64,000 nt of DNA from NCBI RefSeq assembly GCF_030272615.1, contig NC_081409.1, positions 476,307,573 through 476,371,572 of the forward strand, given 5' to 3'. This document shows positions 23,440 to 36,559 of this stretch, piece after piece. The notes under the pieces are model-generated. The model made no database searches. It had not been told where the DNA came from and was given only the letters and a program-made list of their open reading frames with translations. The DNA is from Cryptomeria japonica. Taxonomy: Eukaryota; Streptophyta; Pinopsida; Cupressales; Cupressaceae. Numbering within the stretch: the first letter of the stretch is position 1; every line of letters begins with the position of its first letter. The position numbers were made by a program, and so were the translations under genes.

Positions 23440-24500
23440 ATGGCTCATTTGTTCAAAATTGTAAAATTTAAATTATTGGCATAAGTAGTCCTGATGAAAC
23501 AACATTGGCAAGCAAAAGAAGGATTATCGGCATAATATATATCGATAAATCAGAGGGAAAATTCATTGAGGCACTTGAGTAATGTTCAAACAGGGTGCGC
23601 ACTCTTGGAAAATCATACCATCGGGATAGCTTGTTCCGATGAGGCAGAATGTGGGTATTGTCTATCGACATGTATCAGCCTATCGCAAATAATGAAAAAA
23701 ATCTATCCTGATACCCGATGACTGAAGGGAACTGAAGGTGGGTCCATCGGAGAAAGAGACCATATCGGGATAGTGCAAAAATAGTTAGGTCGACCCCAAT
23801 GAATTGGAGAATCGGAAGGCGGAACTATCGGTATCACCTATATCGATAAAATAGACTTGGAGGTATAAAGTATAAAAGTGCATCGAAGACTCATTGGGAC
23901 TTTGAGAGGAATAGAAAAGGGCTATTCTGACCCTCGATGAAGATAAAAGTGCCTCTAGGGATATCGATAAAGTAAACATTAAGTGAGGACTCATCGGGAC
24001 ATTGGAAGAAGAACTTTTTTGCTATTCCAAATCCTGATAGGACTGTTAAGGTGGATGGTGAGTTGCAAGGAGTTCTTCAGGGTGAGTTATACCGATAACA
24101 TGGGGGGCTTAGTCAGAATGTAGATTGGTATATTGAGATCATCGAGGCATTAGAGGGACATAAAAAAAACTATGTTGATACTCGATGGGTTAAGTAAAAG
24201 AAAACTGAAGGTGAATGCATCGGGGAGAGTTATTCCGATGAAGCATGAAAACAAAAAGCAAAGTTGAAACTGAAGGAGTGCCCATCAGGATAAAGTGAAC
24301 CATTGGGATAGGAGAAAAATTACTATCCCGAGACCCGATAAGTCAGTCGGAATAGCTTGTGCCAATCAGAAGGTGAAAAATAGTAGAGTCATAACAAACG
24401 ACGCCAAATAATTGATTCATTAGGAAAAGTCTCGCCAATTAGCCATTGGAGGTCTTGATGTGAAAAAATCACAAAATCACTTCCATTAAATGCATCTGTT
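23440..24500 (+). repeat. Leader module 2 hairpin array and conserved block (copy A)
   Basis: About 15-20 imperfect inverted units of the type TATCGGTATAN(n)TATACCGATA or CATCGGGATA/TATCCCGATG are spread over 1 kb without an open frame. They end in the conserved block GCCAAATAATTGATTCATTA ... CAATTAGCCATTGGA ... CATTAAATGC at 24400-24500. Confidence 0.7.
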
Positions 24501-24689
24501 GTGTAGGTCGGTTGCCACATGAAGCAAATCCATCAAGATTGTAGTAATTAAGTACAAGATTGGACTCCTTGGGATATATAGCTAGTGTTGCATAACAACA
24601 TTTCACACAAAGTTATTGTAGAAAGATATCAAGTGTTTATTAAGAAATATTCTGAGCTACTGAGCATAGAGTAAAGGAATTTGTAGAGA

Positions 24690-27609
24690 TGGAAGGGTCA
24701 AGCTCAAAAGGGAAATGAAAGGTTTCTGAAATATCCAGTGCCATGACAAAAAAATTGAAGGGTGAATTCAATGAGGCTCAAAGAAAATTAAATCAAGACA
24801 TGATAGATCAGATGGGCTCTCCAGGAGCTAGGTCACATAGAGATAAGGTTAATTTTCCTATTCGTGACCAGTTGGAAGACAAATACAAAGAAATTGGAGA
24901 TGTACTCACAACAGTGCAAGGGCACAAGTTGTTTCTTTTTCATTACCTTTGCAGGGATGAGCCTATGCCAATTTAAAACCCATGGAGTACTAATTTAGGT
25001 AAACTCATGGTACCTAATGTCTTTGTAAATATTGATTTATTGAAGCTCCTGGTAAGACATTATGATACAAACAAGTGATGCATTTTGTTGCCCGATGGGA
25101 CTGCTTTAGTTCACTTTGTAGTAGCCACAATTCAGGAAGTTTTTATAGTAGATTTGGAGGCAAATGTGCCCTTATCTTTTGTGGATTTGGAAGAGGAATA
25201 CAGAAAAATGGATACTACATACCAGAGTTGGAACCTCACTATCCACAAAGTAGAGAAGGGGAGGCTAACAGAGGAAGATGGTCCTCCGTATGATATGACT
25301 ATTTTCAAGAAATATTTACAGTATACATATATGGCTTGTGGTCAGGTTAGAGGAGTTGAAGCCCCTGATGTGGCAAACATAGGACCATTGGTTTTAGCAG
25401 CAGATATTTAGAGACATGAGCCTAGAGATTTTGATTTTGCTTAATACTTGGTGGATAGACTTCATGAAGGCTTCATGAACTTGAAAGATAATCCAGACAA
25501 GCATTTTAAGCATTATTCGTTGTTGATGCATATTATTTTATTTTATGGGAGATTTAGAGGGTTATGTTCAGAAGGTTTAAATGTAAGTACATTTGGGAAG
25601 AATGGACAGGATCAACTAGTGTAGTTATGGGTTTCTCTTTGGGACTACAGATATGTAAATTTTCACTACCTCAAATTTGAAGAATTCTTTGTTTATCCAA
25701 TTTTCTTGCTCTTTGGTGAGCTTCTGTAGGGATCATTTTCTAAGGATGTAAAGAAGTTTCTTAGGCCTCATGAGCACAAAAATCCAAAGGTTAATCACAA
25801 TTGGGGTGATTGGTACTCATGCCAAAAATTCACTTTTATTCGGTGCTATAGATTTGAAGGTTACCCTATGTGCTACTCAAGCCTGCATCGAACATGATTG
25901 CTTTTTTGGAAATTGTAAGGCAATTAAGTGTCTCTAATGCTAAACACTTCAGAGGTGCACACAAGCAAACCTTCCTCCCTGGCACGCTTCATTTCTTAGA
26001 TTTTAAAATTGTATCTACTAGAGGATATGAGGTTCTTGATAGGAAGCTGGTGGATGATTACAACCTATTCTAGCACATATCTAGAATGTATTATGATCCT
26101 GAGGGCTACATCCACACAAGTAGGAAGAGACAAGAGTTGGGAGATTACTTTCATTAGGAGGATGAGTTTGAAGACGTGTTAAAATAAGGAAGTAGAAGAG
26201 CTTGTAGAGGTTATGGAGACCTTGGAGAAGAAATTGGAGGAGAGAAGTCAGAGACTAGAAAACATGGAGGGAGACCCTGCCCAAAGTGATTCAAGGGAGA
26301 ATGAGGTAGTTTCCAAGCTCGGTGCACCTGAGAAAGTGAAGGAACCAGAAGCACAAGGTAAGCTCCTCATTGTGCTAAATACAGAAATAGATGAAAGGAT
26401 GATAGAGAACACTTCATTTGTTTTAGATGATCAATTCATCAAATCTAAAGAGTTTAAATCCTTCTTATACCACTTCAAAGGGAAGAGGCTGAGGGAAGCA
26501 ATGCCAAATATCACACAAGAGAATGAGGAGGAAATGTTGCAAAAGCTCAAAGCTGATATTGATGCAGAAATGGAGACAATGACCCCTCAAAGAGGAAGGT
26601 AGTTGCTAGTGGAAGCAGGTATTTTTCTTTTCCCGGGATGGGATTTGAGTGCATCATTCATTTTTGACAGTTTACTACATGCAGACAATAAAGACTTGAA
26701 GTTGAATTTCCAAGGGGTTAATGATATACTCATTGGATCGAGGTATGATCTAGATGAATAAGCAATGTTGTTATGGGATTTGTACCCTCCGAATAAAGGG
26801 CCAAAAATCATGGATGTGGATAAAGCTTTTGGTCACATGATGACCCTGAAATTTGGAGAGGTAGATCTTATGGTCACTGTTAACATATGTATTAATATCT
26901 CAAAATTCAATAAGGATCAGATGAAACACAAGATAGAAGATAAAAATAAATATAAGGTTTTATATGAAGAAACTCTTAAGAGGAGTGGGCATCCAATCCC
27001 TCAAATTACTGATTCAGGAGGCTAGTGGAAGAAGAAATTTGAAAAACTAGCTTATGAACACACCAAGTTGAAGAGGGAGATGAAGAGCATCAGGGCTGAT
27101 ACTGCTTGTGTATTAATGAGTAAAAGATATGATAATATAGAGAAGGCATTGAATGAATTCTGGGATTTATATCAGAGGAACATGGACATTATGGTTTCTA
27201 ATACCAGAATATGAGATAGACTCAACCGATTGTTACAAGATGCATCGACTAGGGAAAAGGTAAAGAAGAAGGTTCAGGGTTTCCTTGTCACACATGATGA
27301 ATTCATGAAGGAATTAAAATCTGAATTTGATGAATGCCAACAAATTGTTCAGCATGGGGTTCCTAGTTTGGTAGATGATGCAGGTGTAATCAAGGATAAG
27401 ACCTATGGCTTTCTGAGTGTAAGTCTTTGCTTAGTGCAGCCCAAGTCATTGCCAAAACGGATATTCTTGATATGAATAACACAACTGATCAGTTGGAGAA
27501 CTTTTACATGATAGAGAACGCAGCCAAGGATGCAATATTCAATGCTACAACCTACAAAGATGTAGGCTATTTGTGGCATATTCAGAAGTGTGGACAACGG
27601 CTCGATTGA
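24690..27609 (+). pseudogene. Unrecognised two-domain, coiled-coil protein family, copy A
   Basis: About 970 codons, start MEGSSSKGK at 24690. Domain 1 (to about 26080) contains LGKLMVPNVFVNIDLL, LEEEYRKMDTTYQSWNL, EEDGPPYDM, QYTYMACGQ, KKFLRPHEHK and HNWGDWYSCQKFTFIR (HNWGDW at 25796-25813), then RQLSVSNAKHFRGAHKQ. An acidic coiled-coil linker follows (about 26200-26600). Domain 2 has PGWDLSASFIFDSLLH, IGSRYDLDE (about 26732) and AMLLWDLYPPNKGPKI. The C-terminal part (26900-27400) is a lysine/glutamate coiled coil with KRSGHPIPQITD. At least ten in-frame stops are seen, mostly TAG or TAA at positions that are CAG/CAA in copies B or C, plus frame breaks near 25870 and 26190. No RT, integrase, protease or transposase motif is visible. 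It may be an extra ORF of a giant retroelement or a family of its own; I do not know its function. Confidence 0.75.
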
Positions 27610-28240
27610 AAACCTTAAATCATTGTTTAGTTTTGTGTTTATAGTGCAATTGATGTTTTAGTTAGGTTGTTTAGTTATTGTTCAATTAGTTGTTTAGAAT
27701 AATGAAAGGGTGTGTCCTTTCATTCGTATATCTTAGAATATGTTTTTATAATGAGTCATTTTGTATGTAAAGGCATCTAGGATTCTGAAAAAACATACTA
27801 CCTGGAAGGATTGCAAGTTATATGTATTAGGGAAGTCTATATAACAAAGAAGTATCTTTTTGTGCAAATAGACTGTAATGGAGTATTTTCAAGTGCAACT
27901 TATGTATGCAATCATCTCTTAAGGATTAATATATGAAGGTTCATTGTTTCTTTTCCTAAGTATTGTACATACTCCTGTGTTGATGAGTTGTCTTTGTCCT
28001 CTTGATAAATCTGTCATATGATTTGCTATGATGTGCCATCACATGTTATTACATTAAATGTGAGATTGGGTTTTTCATTGTTGTGTAACACATACTGAAA
28101 CCTTCATAGTTGATGATTAATATTGTCTTAGGAGTTGATAATATTTTTGTCTACAAAGTCTCATAAATACCCCTGGATAGAGACACTGGTCTGTTATTTA
28201 TCTTGTAAGGTCCTGGTTGGCCATGCATTTAAGGTCCTTG
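27610..28240 (+). other. Conserved noncoding 3' tail of copy A
   Basis: It aligns by eye with 57814-57250 (minus strand) downstream of copy C. Shared blocks, in order, include GTGTGTCCTTTCATT, AGTCATTTTGTAT, TTCATTGTTT, TGTGCCATCACATG and CACTGGTCT. The repeated unit therefore extends at least 600 bp past the ORF stop. From 28240 to 28748 nothing recognisable is seen. Confidence 0.6.
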
Positions 28241-28748
28241 ATAGAGAAACATTCTTCCCAAATTCTATATGAACTAATCTTTGCATATTTCTTTTAAGTA
28301 TACTTAATTTTCATCCTTGAGGAAAAAACCTAAGACATTCTCATAATTTGCCTTGCAAATTGTTTAACTAAACAATCTTAGATCATTTAATCAAAATGAT
28401 AACAAGCATATAGACATAAAGACAACATTCAGATATGGGATCATAAATGTTTGGATTGTATATTAATATTCTCCCATCAAAGTTTTACATAGACACAAAA
28501 TGATCCTCCAAAATGCCAAAACAAAAGCCTGTATATATTTTGCTAGAGCTTTCATACAAAATTCTTGCGATCCCCTTCTAGGTAGTCCTGGTATCCACTT
28601 ATAAAAAATAGGATGTGACAAGCTTTGGACTTCCCTAGAAAATGTTCCTATCCTAACCACAATCCCCCCCAAAAGTTACAATTACAAAATATTGTAGTAG
28701 TAGGAGTGCAACTGATTCTAAAAAGTAGTCCTCTACAGATCAGGCTGC

Positions 28749-31700
28749 CTATGAAGTGCCACATGTCGGGGCATCGATGGGACCTTCCTCTACTTCTGTT
28801 TCTTTCAAAATATATTTAGTTTCCCATATTTTGAATGTATCATCATCAGGCCATGAGAATTTAATGATTTTTTTCTTCAGTTTGTTCCAACTCTTCCATG
28901 ATTTTGTCAACTGTTTAACTTCCTTCTCCAAAAAGCCGAAATGTGATTTTATTTTCTCAATTTCCTCAATAGTCTGAATAAATAAAGAAGTATCATCCAG
29001 GTTTATAATTTTATTAATTCTCTGACACAATTTATGACCCAGCTCCTCAATCCATACTTCTTTATCTTTTATCTTGTTGGTGCTCAAAAAACCTCTAGGA
29101 GACAATTCAATTTTTTCACTTGCATACTTCTTTCAGTACAAGTTTGCCTTCCTTTCGATGTTAACTCCTTTTGTTGCGAACCTGGACAACTCATTTTCTA
29201 ATTCACAAGTAGGTCTAATTATGACATCAACACCTTCTTCTCCCTAGGACAAAGAATATATAGTCTTCAAATCCACCTCTAAGGCAGTCCATTTATCCAA
29301 AATTGGTTCCAAAGTAGCCTTTTCTTCTTTGAAAGAATCTAAAAGATTCATTACCCTTCCCATATGTATATGCAAAATTGTTGGCCCAATAGTATCAACA
29401 AACTTCAAAACAGTACCCCTGATCTTTTCCTCATAATTATTTGAAAAAATTGTTTGAGCTTCCCTCAATCTCTCAATCTCATCCTCAATGTTCTCAACTG
29501 ATTGGAAACCAGGAGTCATGGGAGAAGGAGGGAATTCAATAATTGGGCTAGAAGGAGGGGGCTTAGTAGGAGAAGAAGCAATCATCAGTTGGGAAGACTC
29601 ACCCCTATGATATTGTCCTTCCAATTTACTCTTCCGCTCTATAATAGTGCCATCTTTAGAAGCTAGCTCAAGCTTTGCTTGATTATAAGACTTTAGGACT
29701 ACCTCTAATTTCGTGTGGAGATCAACTTTCTCCTTGGCCTTTTTTTTAGCCACTGCCATGCTAAATTTAGCAAACTCTAAGGTCGTGCTAGTAGCTTCTA
29801 CTACCCCTGTTTCTCTGACTCTTTTCATAATCATGCCCCCTGAGTAATCATATTCTGAGAAATCTCTCCTCCTTTTATTTTCATCTCTTTTAAGTGACCA
29901 CATTACAAGGGTTGCATGGTCAATACTGTAATTCATTCCCTCTAAAGGCTTGGTCTCCTTTCTTACTGCATCAAAAACTATTGCATTGGCTATGTCCCAT
30001 TTTGGGAGAATTAGCACTCCAGCATCTGCAATCAATTTTCTCCCTTCCTTAGGGGTAATTGCTTCAAACTCTCTCACCATTTCCTACTTTATTTTTGCTT
30101 CAACAATAGATGTATCCTTATGGTGTTGTTCAACTTTCCCCTTTTCACACCTTTCTTTAAAATTCCCTATATGCCTTCACCAAACAAATTGTAGAAAGGC
30201 TCCTATCTTTACAAAACTGTTATCAGCCAAAAATTCATCACTGGCCTGCTTAATGACAAGATCCAGTTCTCTACTTGCAAATTCATCAATAGTCAGGTCC
30301 AATTTGGCACCTACTAGCTCTTCTAGCATCCCTTCTTGCAATTCTCCATATGTACGTGCAATCTCCCCTAAGCTTCCTAGTTGTAGTAATTGCTTAGCAA
30401 GTTCCTGCTCATCACCTATAAATAATGGGGATTGAGAAGGATAATATAGGGATTCACTTGACTGTGCCTGTTTTTCCAACCTCTGCCTTTTTGGGGAAGC
30501 TTGCGACTGAAGGGCATCCTCCATTGGCCTCTTTCCCTTTGACGTAGAAGTTTCATCCCTCCTAGGCATTACCACATTATATCCTGATTTCTTATACTTT
30601 ACATACTCTCCAGGGGGAATGACTTTGGCCAAAATGGGCTTAGTGAAGACAAGCTTGGCTTTCTCAGGGTCTGCCTTCATTAAAGCATCCTTCTTCTCAT
30701 TCAGAGTCTACAATGCACCTTCAAAGTATCCTATTAAATAATTGATCTTCTCCTTAAATGGGTGAAAGCTTTTCAAAGGATCATAATTCTTGTCAAAAAA
30801 TTGGACAAAATCAAGGGTCTTCTTGTATGCCAACCATTTTTCCTTTTTGACTTCCTACTCATACAAATTAAATTCATTTCTTATCAGATCTTTAGGGAAG
30901 TGAAATTGATGAATTTTGCAACTGCACCTTACTTTCTTCCTAAACATAACATTGAAGAAGTCTTTAGGATCTACAAACCTAGCCACTATCGCTGACAATC
31001 TATATGGTTGAAGGAACTTCTTAAAATGTAGCCAACCACCTTTGGTGACTACAAATTGATGTGCCATGGTGACTGTTGGGAAGATTGTCCCTCTTCCTTT
31101 ATTCGTCGGCTTTTCTTCTTGTAGGCCTCCAATTTGCCTCATAATCTCAGTAATACCAATCTTCAAAGGGACCTAATAGGGGAGAAAATATGGGGTTCCA
31201 CTGAAACCATATACTCTAAAAATAGTGGAAGTGGGATATAAGATTATGTCACCCCAATTGTGCACAATCTTGACGCTCTCTGCAAACTCTTTAGGTCTGG
31301 TGAATTCAAGGAGAACCTTTGGGATCCTAGGGTTGTCTTGACACAGAAGAATTATAAGCTTAGATGCAGAGCATCTATCAAATTTCATATAGCTAGCATC
31401 TTCTCTGTCCCAAGATAGATCTGCACTCCATAACTGAACTGGCATGTCTTCACCATCCCTTTCTCTTAGTAGGTCCATATCTTTTCCAAAATATTCCACA
31501 CTTTTAAACAAGAACATATGCATCAACATGGAATACCATCCAAAAGGTCTATCCACTTTAGCATTTTTAATCCCAATTAAACCCTCATGAATGACATCTA
31601 CAAGATAAGGTACAAAATCATATTCCACTGCTAAGGACGGGTTCAAAATTTGTGCCATCATAAGCATATAATGAGTTGGCATGGCATTCTTTGCATCTTC

Positions 31701-32400
31701 TCCAAAAATTTGACATAGAGACCAATATACACCATTAGCCCTTAAAGTGAAGAAATTCATAGGGAAAGGCTCCATTGAGCTAGGGCCTACCAATGTTAAC
31801 CCTCCTATCTTTGCAAAAAAATCCTTCAATGGCCCATTCCTAAGATGATCCTTCTGGGTATCATAGACATTCTTGAGCATTTCAAAATCAATGGGTTCCA
31901 AATAACTTGAGGCTTCATTCAGCTAGAATACCCTTCAAAGTTCATCATCAGTGATTTCAATTAGGGGGGCCCTGTTTACATTCCTCACAATCCTAGTGAT
32001 AGGGTCATAACTTTTTGCAATTTGGGTAAACAAATCAATGTCCATGAAAACTCCAGGGACCACCAGTTTCCCAACATCTAATTCCCATATATTATTTATA
32101 GGACCAGGTGTATTTCGTTGGCCAAACCCTACCTTGAATAGACCTAAACCTGTCATGCCTGTCTGGGGATCTCTCAGCCAACATCCCTTGTCATATAAAC
32201 CATCACCAATCCGTAGGTAGGGAGATTTGGGCACAAGTTCCTTTATCTTGGTTGCACTATTTGTGGATTGAACCAATTGTTCGAGAAAGTCATCGCAAAT
32301 AGCCCTCTCTTGGTAATCTATCTTTCCCTTAAATTCTTTTTCACGGTGCCTTCTTATCAATCTAAATCTATCATCACTTCAATTGTTATTCAAATAATCC
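28749..32400 (-). pseudogene. Unrecognised two-domain, coiled-coil protein family, copy B (divergent)
   Basis: This is the best-preserved frame in the window, about 1200 codons on the minus strand. Domain 1 (32400-30860): DDFLEQLVQ, ELDVGKLVVPGVFMDIDLF, EITDDEL, YLVDVIHEGLIGIKNA, VQLWSADLSWDRED, FTRPKEFAESVKIVHNWGD (HNWGD at 31262-31248), RVYGFSGTPYFLPY, HQFVVTKGGW and RFVDPKDFFN. A basic region (about 30600-30480, including KRPMEDALQSQASPKRQR, possibly nuclear-targeting) and a linker follow. Domain 2 (30080-29244): LIADAGVLILPKWDIA, MLWSLKR-like VMWSLKRDENKRRRDFSEYD, then coiled coils and a proline-rich stretch. The C-terminal coiled coil ends at 28749. About ten stops interrupt a nearly unbroken frame; most are TAG where CAG is the likely ancestor, or TGA where CGA is. 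It shares order and motifs with A and C but is much diverged. Function unknown. Confidence 0.75.
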
Positions 32401-32679
32401 CTTCTATATTTCCAGCACCAAACAATGTCACACAAACAGGTATTGCAAAGCACAGTCACAAAAAAACTTACTTGTTGCCTAAGAAATCACAAAAACCGCA
32501 CACCTAGTCTCTACTAATCCTCTTGACAGCTTTTTGCAATTTGAATTTCAAAACAATGTTTTATGGAGCACCTTATTGACAACAGATCATTAATTATCAT
32601 CAATAGGGCCATGCACTTCTGCAATTAATTCTTATAAATTTCAAATTTTTCCTCCAATGGACCAAAAGGGCTTCTTCTG

Positions 32680-33540
32680 AGTATCTTTCCTTTCAGTCAC
32701 TGATCTGCAATGAGTAAAGGTCAAGCATCTTCCTATCGCAGTCTATCGAGAACTGTTAGATCATGTGGATTCAACGCTCCCTTTAATTAGTTTAGCCTTC
32801 AAAGTGGGCCCATCATTTCATCACTCACCTACTCTTTGTCGATGATCCGCTATGGGTAAAGGTCAAGCATCTTCCCTTTGCAGTCTAGCGACAACTATTG
32901 ATTTCCTCTGGACTTTTTCACATTGGCCAGGGCCACCATTTAGTTGCTAGTTTGCGAAGAGTAAAGGACAAGCATCTCCTCATAGTGGTCTAGAGACAAC
33001 CGTTCGATCATCAGCTAACCATTCGATCCTTAAGGTCCTTCGTTACTTAGTTGTCACCACTAAACCATCACCCCTAGCTGTCTCCATTAACTATATGGAT
33101 TAACTGTTTGACCGGCCCTCGTCGGTAGTGGCTTGTCAGTGGGTCACGATGAATATTCAACATGCAACTTCCCATTACGGTGTCACGACAACCATTAGAT
33201 CAAAAGAAACTTATCCGACCTTTAAGAACCCGATGCATACATAAAGGAAAATACTTAGGACTTTAGGAAACTATGAAACATTTCAAATTTAACTAAAACC
33301 TGCCCAAACCTAGAACTCAAAATGGCCCCTTTTGACGACATGGTGACCCTTCCACTTAAGTGAAAAAAGCAACAAGAAAATAAAAGTGATTTGGAAATAA
33401 TGCGACACAAAGGTTTTTTTTTTAAAATATTTTCAAAGGGATCAAATCCAAAATTTGGAAAATTAAGGATACCAAGAAAAACTTCCAACAACATCCAAAA
33501 CATTGATAACACCATAGAGGAATAAAATGAGGGTGTATCA
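32680..33540 (-). repeat. Leader module 1 and upstream flank of copy B
   Basis: Four diverged units with GTAAAGGTCAAGCATCTTCC, GCAGTCTA(G/T)CGA(C/G)AACT and GATC lie at about 32700, 32840, 32950 and 33140. Farther from the ORF is a non-repetitive flank (33240-33400) with the reverse complement of GGTCTTTATGTCGTTGAAAAG-like sequence seen at 36560-36720. The segment is an inverted copy of 36560-37080. Confidence 0.65.
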
Positions 33541-33890
33541 GAATGACCTATGCCGAGGTGATATAAAGGTGAAAGTAGAACCTAGACAAGAGGCAAAGTG
33601 ATTGGTAAGACCTATGCTGACTGAAGGATGGGTGGTGCCAAATAATTGAATTATCAGAAAAGCTATGCCGATTAGCCTTTGCAAAATCTGATTGCAAAAC
33701 CCTAAACCCACCATTATTAAATGTAGAGAATGGGCAGATTGTTGTTCGCACAAGGCAAATCATAGGAGGATTTGCGTTGACTAAATTCTTCTAATCCATC
33801 AAATTCATATATGATGAGTCGGTACAATGATTTTGCATAACAGTTTGAAGCTAACAGAGAGATTGAAGCAATATTAAACTACAAAAAAGG
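33540..33890 (+). repeat. Leader fragment E (module 2 and conserved block)
   Basis: GAATGACCTATGCCGA and GACCTATGCTGACTGAAGG lead into GTGCCAAATAATTGAATTAT, AGAAAAGCTATGCCGATTAG and CCATTATTAAATG, matching the blocks at 22800-23000 and 24380-24500. TTTGCATAACA at about 33830 matches 24590. No ORF follows. Confidence 0.6.
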
Positions 33891-34310
33891 CAAAACTAAC
33901 AACTATAGATCAATACTTCATGTGATAGAAAATTTGTATTTGACTACATCAATACTTAACAAATATTTTGTTAAAAAATAAGAAGCATTGGTTCTTTACA
34001 GATTGTATGTCCACCATCCATCGTCAGTACATATAAATGAAAATGACATCTTTAAACATAAAAATATTGTCTACAAAATGACCATCAAAGGCTCTCCATG
34101 CACCTACAATGGTGAGTCATTTCTAACATAGTGGCAGCTGACACTTTTTCCTATTTACCATAACAAGATGTTTTATAACATAGTGGGTAAGTACCTAAAA
34201 TAGTACTACTACTAATTTTACAAAATTATTCCTATTGTCTGCAATAGGGTCATGGAAGTGTAGTTTCAAGTGACATATGCAAAACATGAAATTGTAGATA
34301 AACAGCAAAA
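33891..34310. other. Spacer, no gene seen
   Basis: Mixed-composition noncoding DNA between leader fragment E and the minus-strand ORF. Confidence 0.5.
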
Positions 34311-34925
34311 CTAATTCCCAATGTATTGGAGTATGACAACCATGTTCTCTCCAATCTCCATTACTTTGATAGCAGCTGGTGCCAAGAGCCAGTTGTCATC
34401 AGAGTTGAGTAGTCTGTGGAAGGGATCCACATTCCCATTCCTCACCCCTACCCTAAACACCTCCCACACCTCTTGGATGAAGTTCTTCCTCCTCTCCCGT
34501 GCTGCCCTTTTTTGGGCAATTTCCTCATCTTCACTATCTGACTCCTCTGATTCAGAGGAGATGTAGTTGGTGTGGTTGAAATATATGATGAGGGTTCTTA
34601 CCCAACAATTAGAATTCAACTCTAGAATGACATTTGCTAGGGCCTGTCCATCAGATGGGCAGACAAAGCCGTCGATCTTCTGTATGGTCGCTTCCTTTGA
34701 ATCGAATATGTCAACCATAGCGCAAATGACAGCCTCATAAACAAACCCATCACACCCGTGTCGATTAGCACCCAATATACCATTAGCCACCTGCCATATA
34801 GCATTCCAGAGCACATCATTTTCTTGAAATAGCCGGTTGCATTGGGCCTAGATCAATTCCTCTCTACACAAGCAATTGAGACCAAAATGATGCACCATCA
34901 GTTCAAATCGATACTTCCAAGCTTA
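34311..34925 (-). pseudogene. Unknown acidic ORF, about 205 codons with one stop
   Basis: The minus-strand frame is coding-like from about 34925 (AWKYRFELMVHHFGLNCL) through one TAG, NDVLWNAIWQVANGILGANR, GFVCPSDGQALANVILELN, an acidic run SSESEESDSEDEEIAQKRAA, then RRKNFIQEVWEVFRVGVRN and LLAPAAIKVMEIGENMVVI to a TAA at 34311. An ATG at 34814 opens a 167-residue uninterrupted frame. A possible splice acceptor (...TTACAGTCTTAAG) precedes it. I do not recognise the family; no transposon motif is evident. It could be a piece of a host gene carried by a repeat or another part of the unrecognised element. Confidence 0.45.
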
Positions 34926-36190
34926 AGACTGTAATCTGAACCATTCCTTATATAAAAGTTTTAGACTTTCTAGAGAAGTCTAGAGACCAGAACAGGCCCG
35001 AATTTCGGTCAAGGTTCATCCGAACAACATATCTTTACTATTATGAGAACTTGTCAAGTCCCTACTCATACATACTTTATCTAACCGGCCTGATACCAAT
35101 CTGCCAAAGTGCATGAAGAAACACAGAGGTCTTTGGTTTGTCCTTCCACTAAGGTGTGGCCTACCTCTAGCTAAAACGAAGCTCCCATGCTTGATCCACA
35201 TTCACCGACATAAAGGGAGTTCCTTATACTAAAATAGCTTGTTCCACCAAATGGAAGAGATAGGGAAATTAAGACCATGCTAAGGAGATTCATCATACTA
35301 AGTGAGGTGTTAGGAAACTATTTACCAAGGTTTCCAAATACTATTAAATGAGTCTATCTCTAAATTTTTGTTTACATAGTCTTACATTTAATTACAATCA
35401 TAATGTATAATGTTGAATCTCCAATGTTCTTGAAATAGGTAAGTTGGACACCCATTGGTGCAGGAACACCTAGCTTTTAACCATTTTTTATGCATTTTCC
35501 ATATTTTGAGGTGATGATCCATGTTTTGGATTAGGAGTTTGAATAATGAAATACTCAGAGCTCCACATGTGTGTTTGATAGTCATTTGAAGGATGATTGC
35601 CACCTAGGTTGTTACTTTTCTCAAATCTGGCCTATGAGCCCTTGTAAGCCTAAAATGGCATAAATTTGCATTATGATCTAAAATGACTTGTAAAGCCTGA
35701 TTAGGCATTTATGCATGTCAATTTAATGTTAGGAAGTTATGCTAGGAGGTTTAGTATAAGTAAAAATGCATAAAAGGCAAAAATGCACATTTCAGCAAAA
35801 GTTGTCATTGTTGCTTGACAACTTTTTGCAACTTTTTGAGCAACTTTGCATTTTTGAGCAAATCGGTGGTTAGGAAACCAATGAAGAGTTGGTTATGAAT
35901 AAAATGGCATATAAGATTCTCTGAGAATGATTGTACATGGGTTGGAACATTTGTGAGCAAGTTTGAATAGATTTTGAAGATAATTTCCAGATTTTACCTT
36001 GTAATTTTGTCATTTTTGTAGCAGTTGTCTGTACCAAAAGGATTGACCTTGCTACTATTCTTTCATAGTGGTTTAGTGTATGTTTTTTTATTGCTTAGGA
36101 GGTGTTTCTAATTTCTTTTGGTGTAGGTTTGAGGTGTGTTTACAAATTTGTATTGCTCTTCGCCTGAGCAAAGGTCCACGAGCAGTTTGA
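34926..36190. other. Spacer, no gene seen
   Basis: Only short, unsupported frames. An alternating AAATGCA/GCATAAA-rich stretch lies near 35640-35830. Confidence 0.5.
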
Positions 36191-36195
36191 CTAGC

Positions 36196-36440
36196 ACGCG
36201 TGTTAGTTGCACATTTTAAACCATCGATTTTGTGATAAGCAGCTGGGATTGACTAACACGTCACTATCATGTTGTACGAAAGGTCTATTTTGGAGCTAGA
36301 ATATCTAGGCTGCGTCTATTCTAGCTCCAAAATGGACCTTTCATACAACTATTAGCGACAGGTTAATCAATCACAGTCATTTATTGCAAAATTGATGGTG
36401 TAAAACACGCGACTAACATGCCTGTTAGTCAATTCACACT
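36196..36440. repeat. Foldback: two GACTAACA-family arms end to end
   Basis: The left arm (36199-36305: GACTAGCACGCGTGTTAGTT ... GGTCTATTTTGGAGCTAGAA) and the right arm (36313-36440: GTCTATTCTAGCTCCAAAAT ... GACTAACATGCCTGTTAGTC) are inverted copies of about 110 bp with an 8-11 bp centre. The TTTTGGAGC ends face each other. It could be one foldback element or the junction of two neighbouring elements. Confidence 0.8.
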
Positions 36441-36559
36441 GCCGCAACAATCTGGTCCATGAATTATGAATTTTGGGTTTAATAATTTCGAGAACATTTG
36501 ATAAAAAACCCTTCATGTCTTATTGTCTCTAAAGAAAATCTGTTTGTCCATTACCTTTT

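Noticed and set aside
29950-30435. 161-codon plus-strand frame
   Set aside because: Shadow of copy B, whose minus-strand frame is conserved in copies A and C.
17160-33540. The Mutator-like gene and the unknown HNWGD-family ORFs as one transposon
   Set aside because: The HNWGD ORFs recur at 57.8-60.4 kb with no transposase nearby, and their leaders recur alone, so the two are separate units that happen to adjoin.
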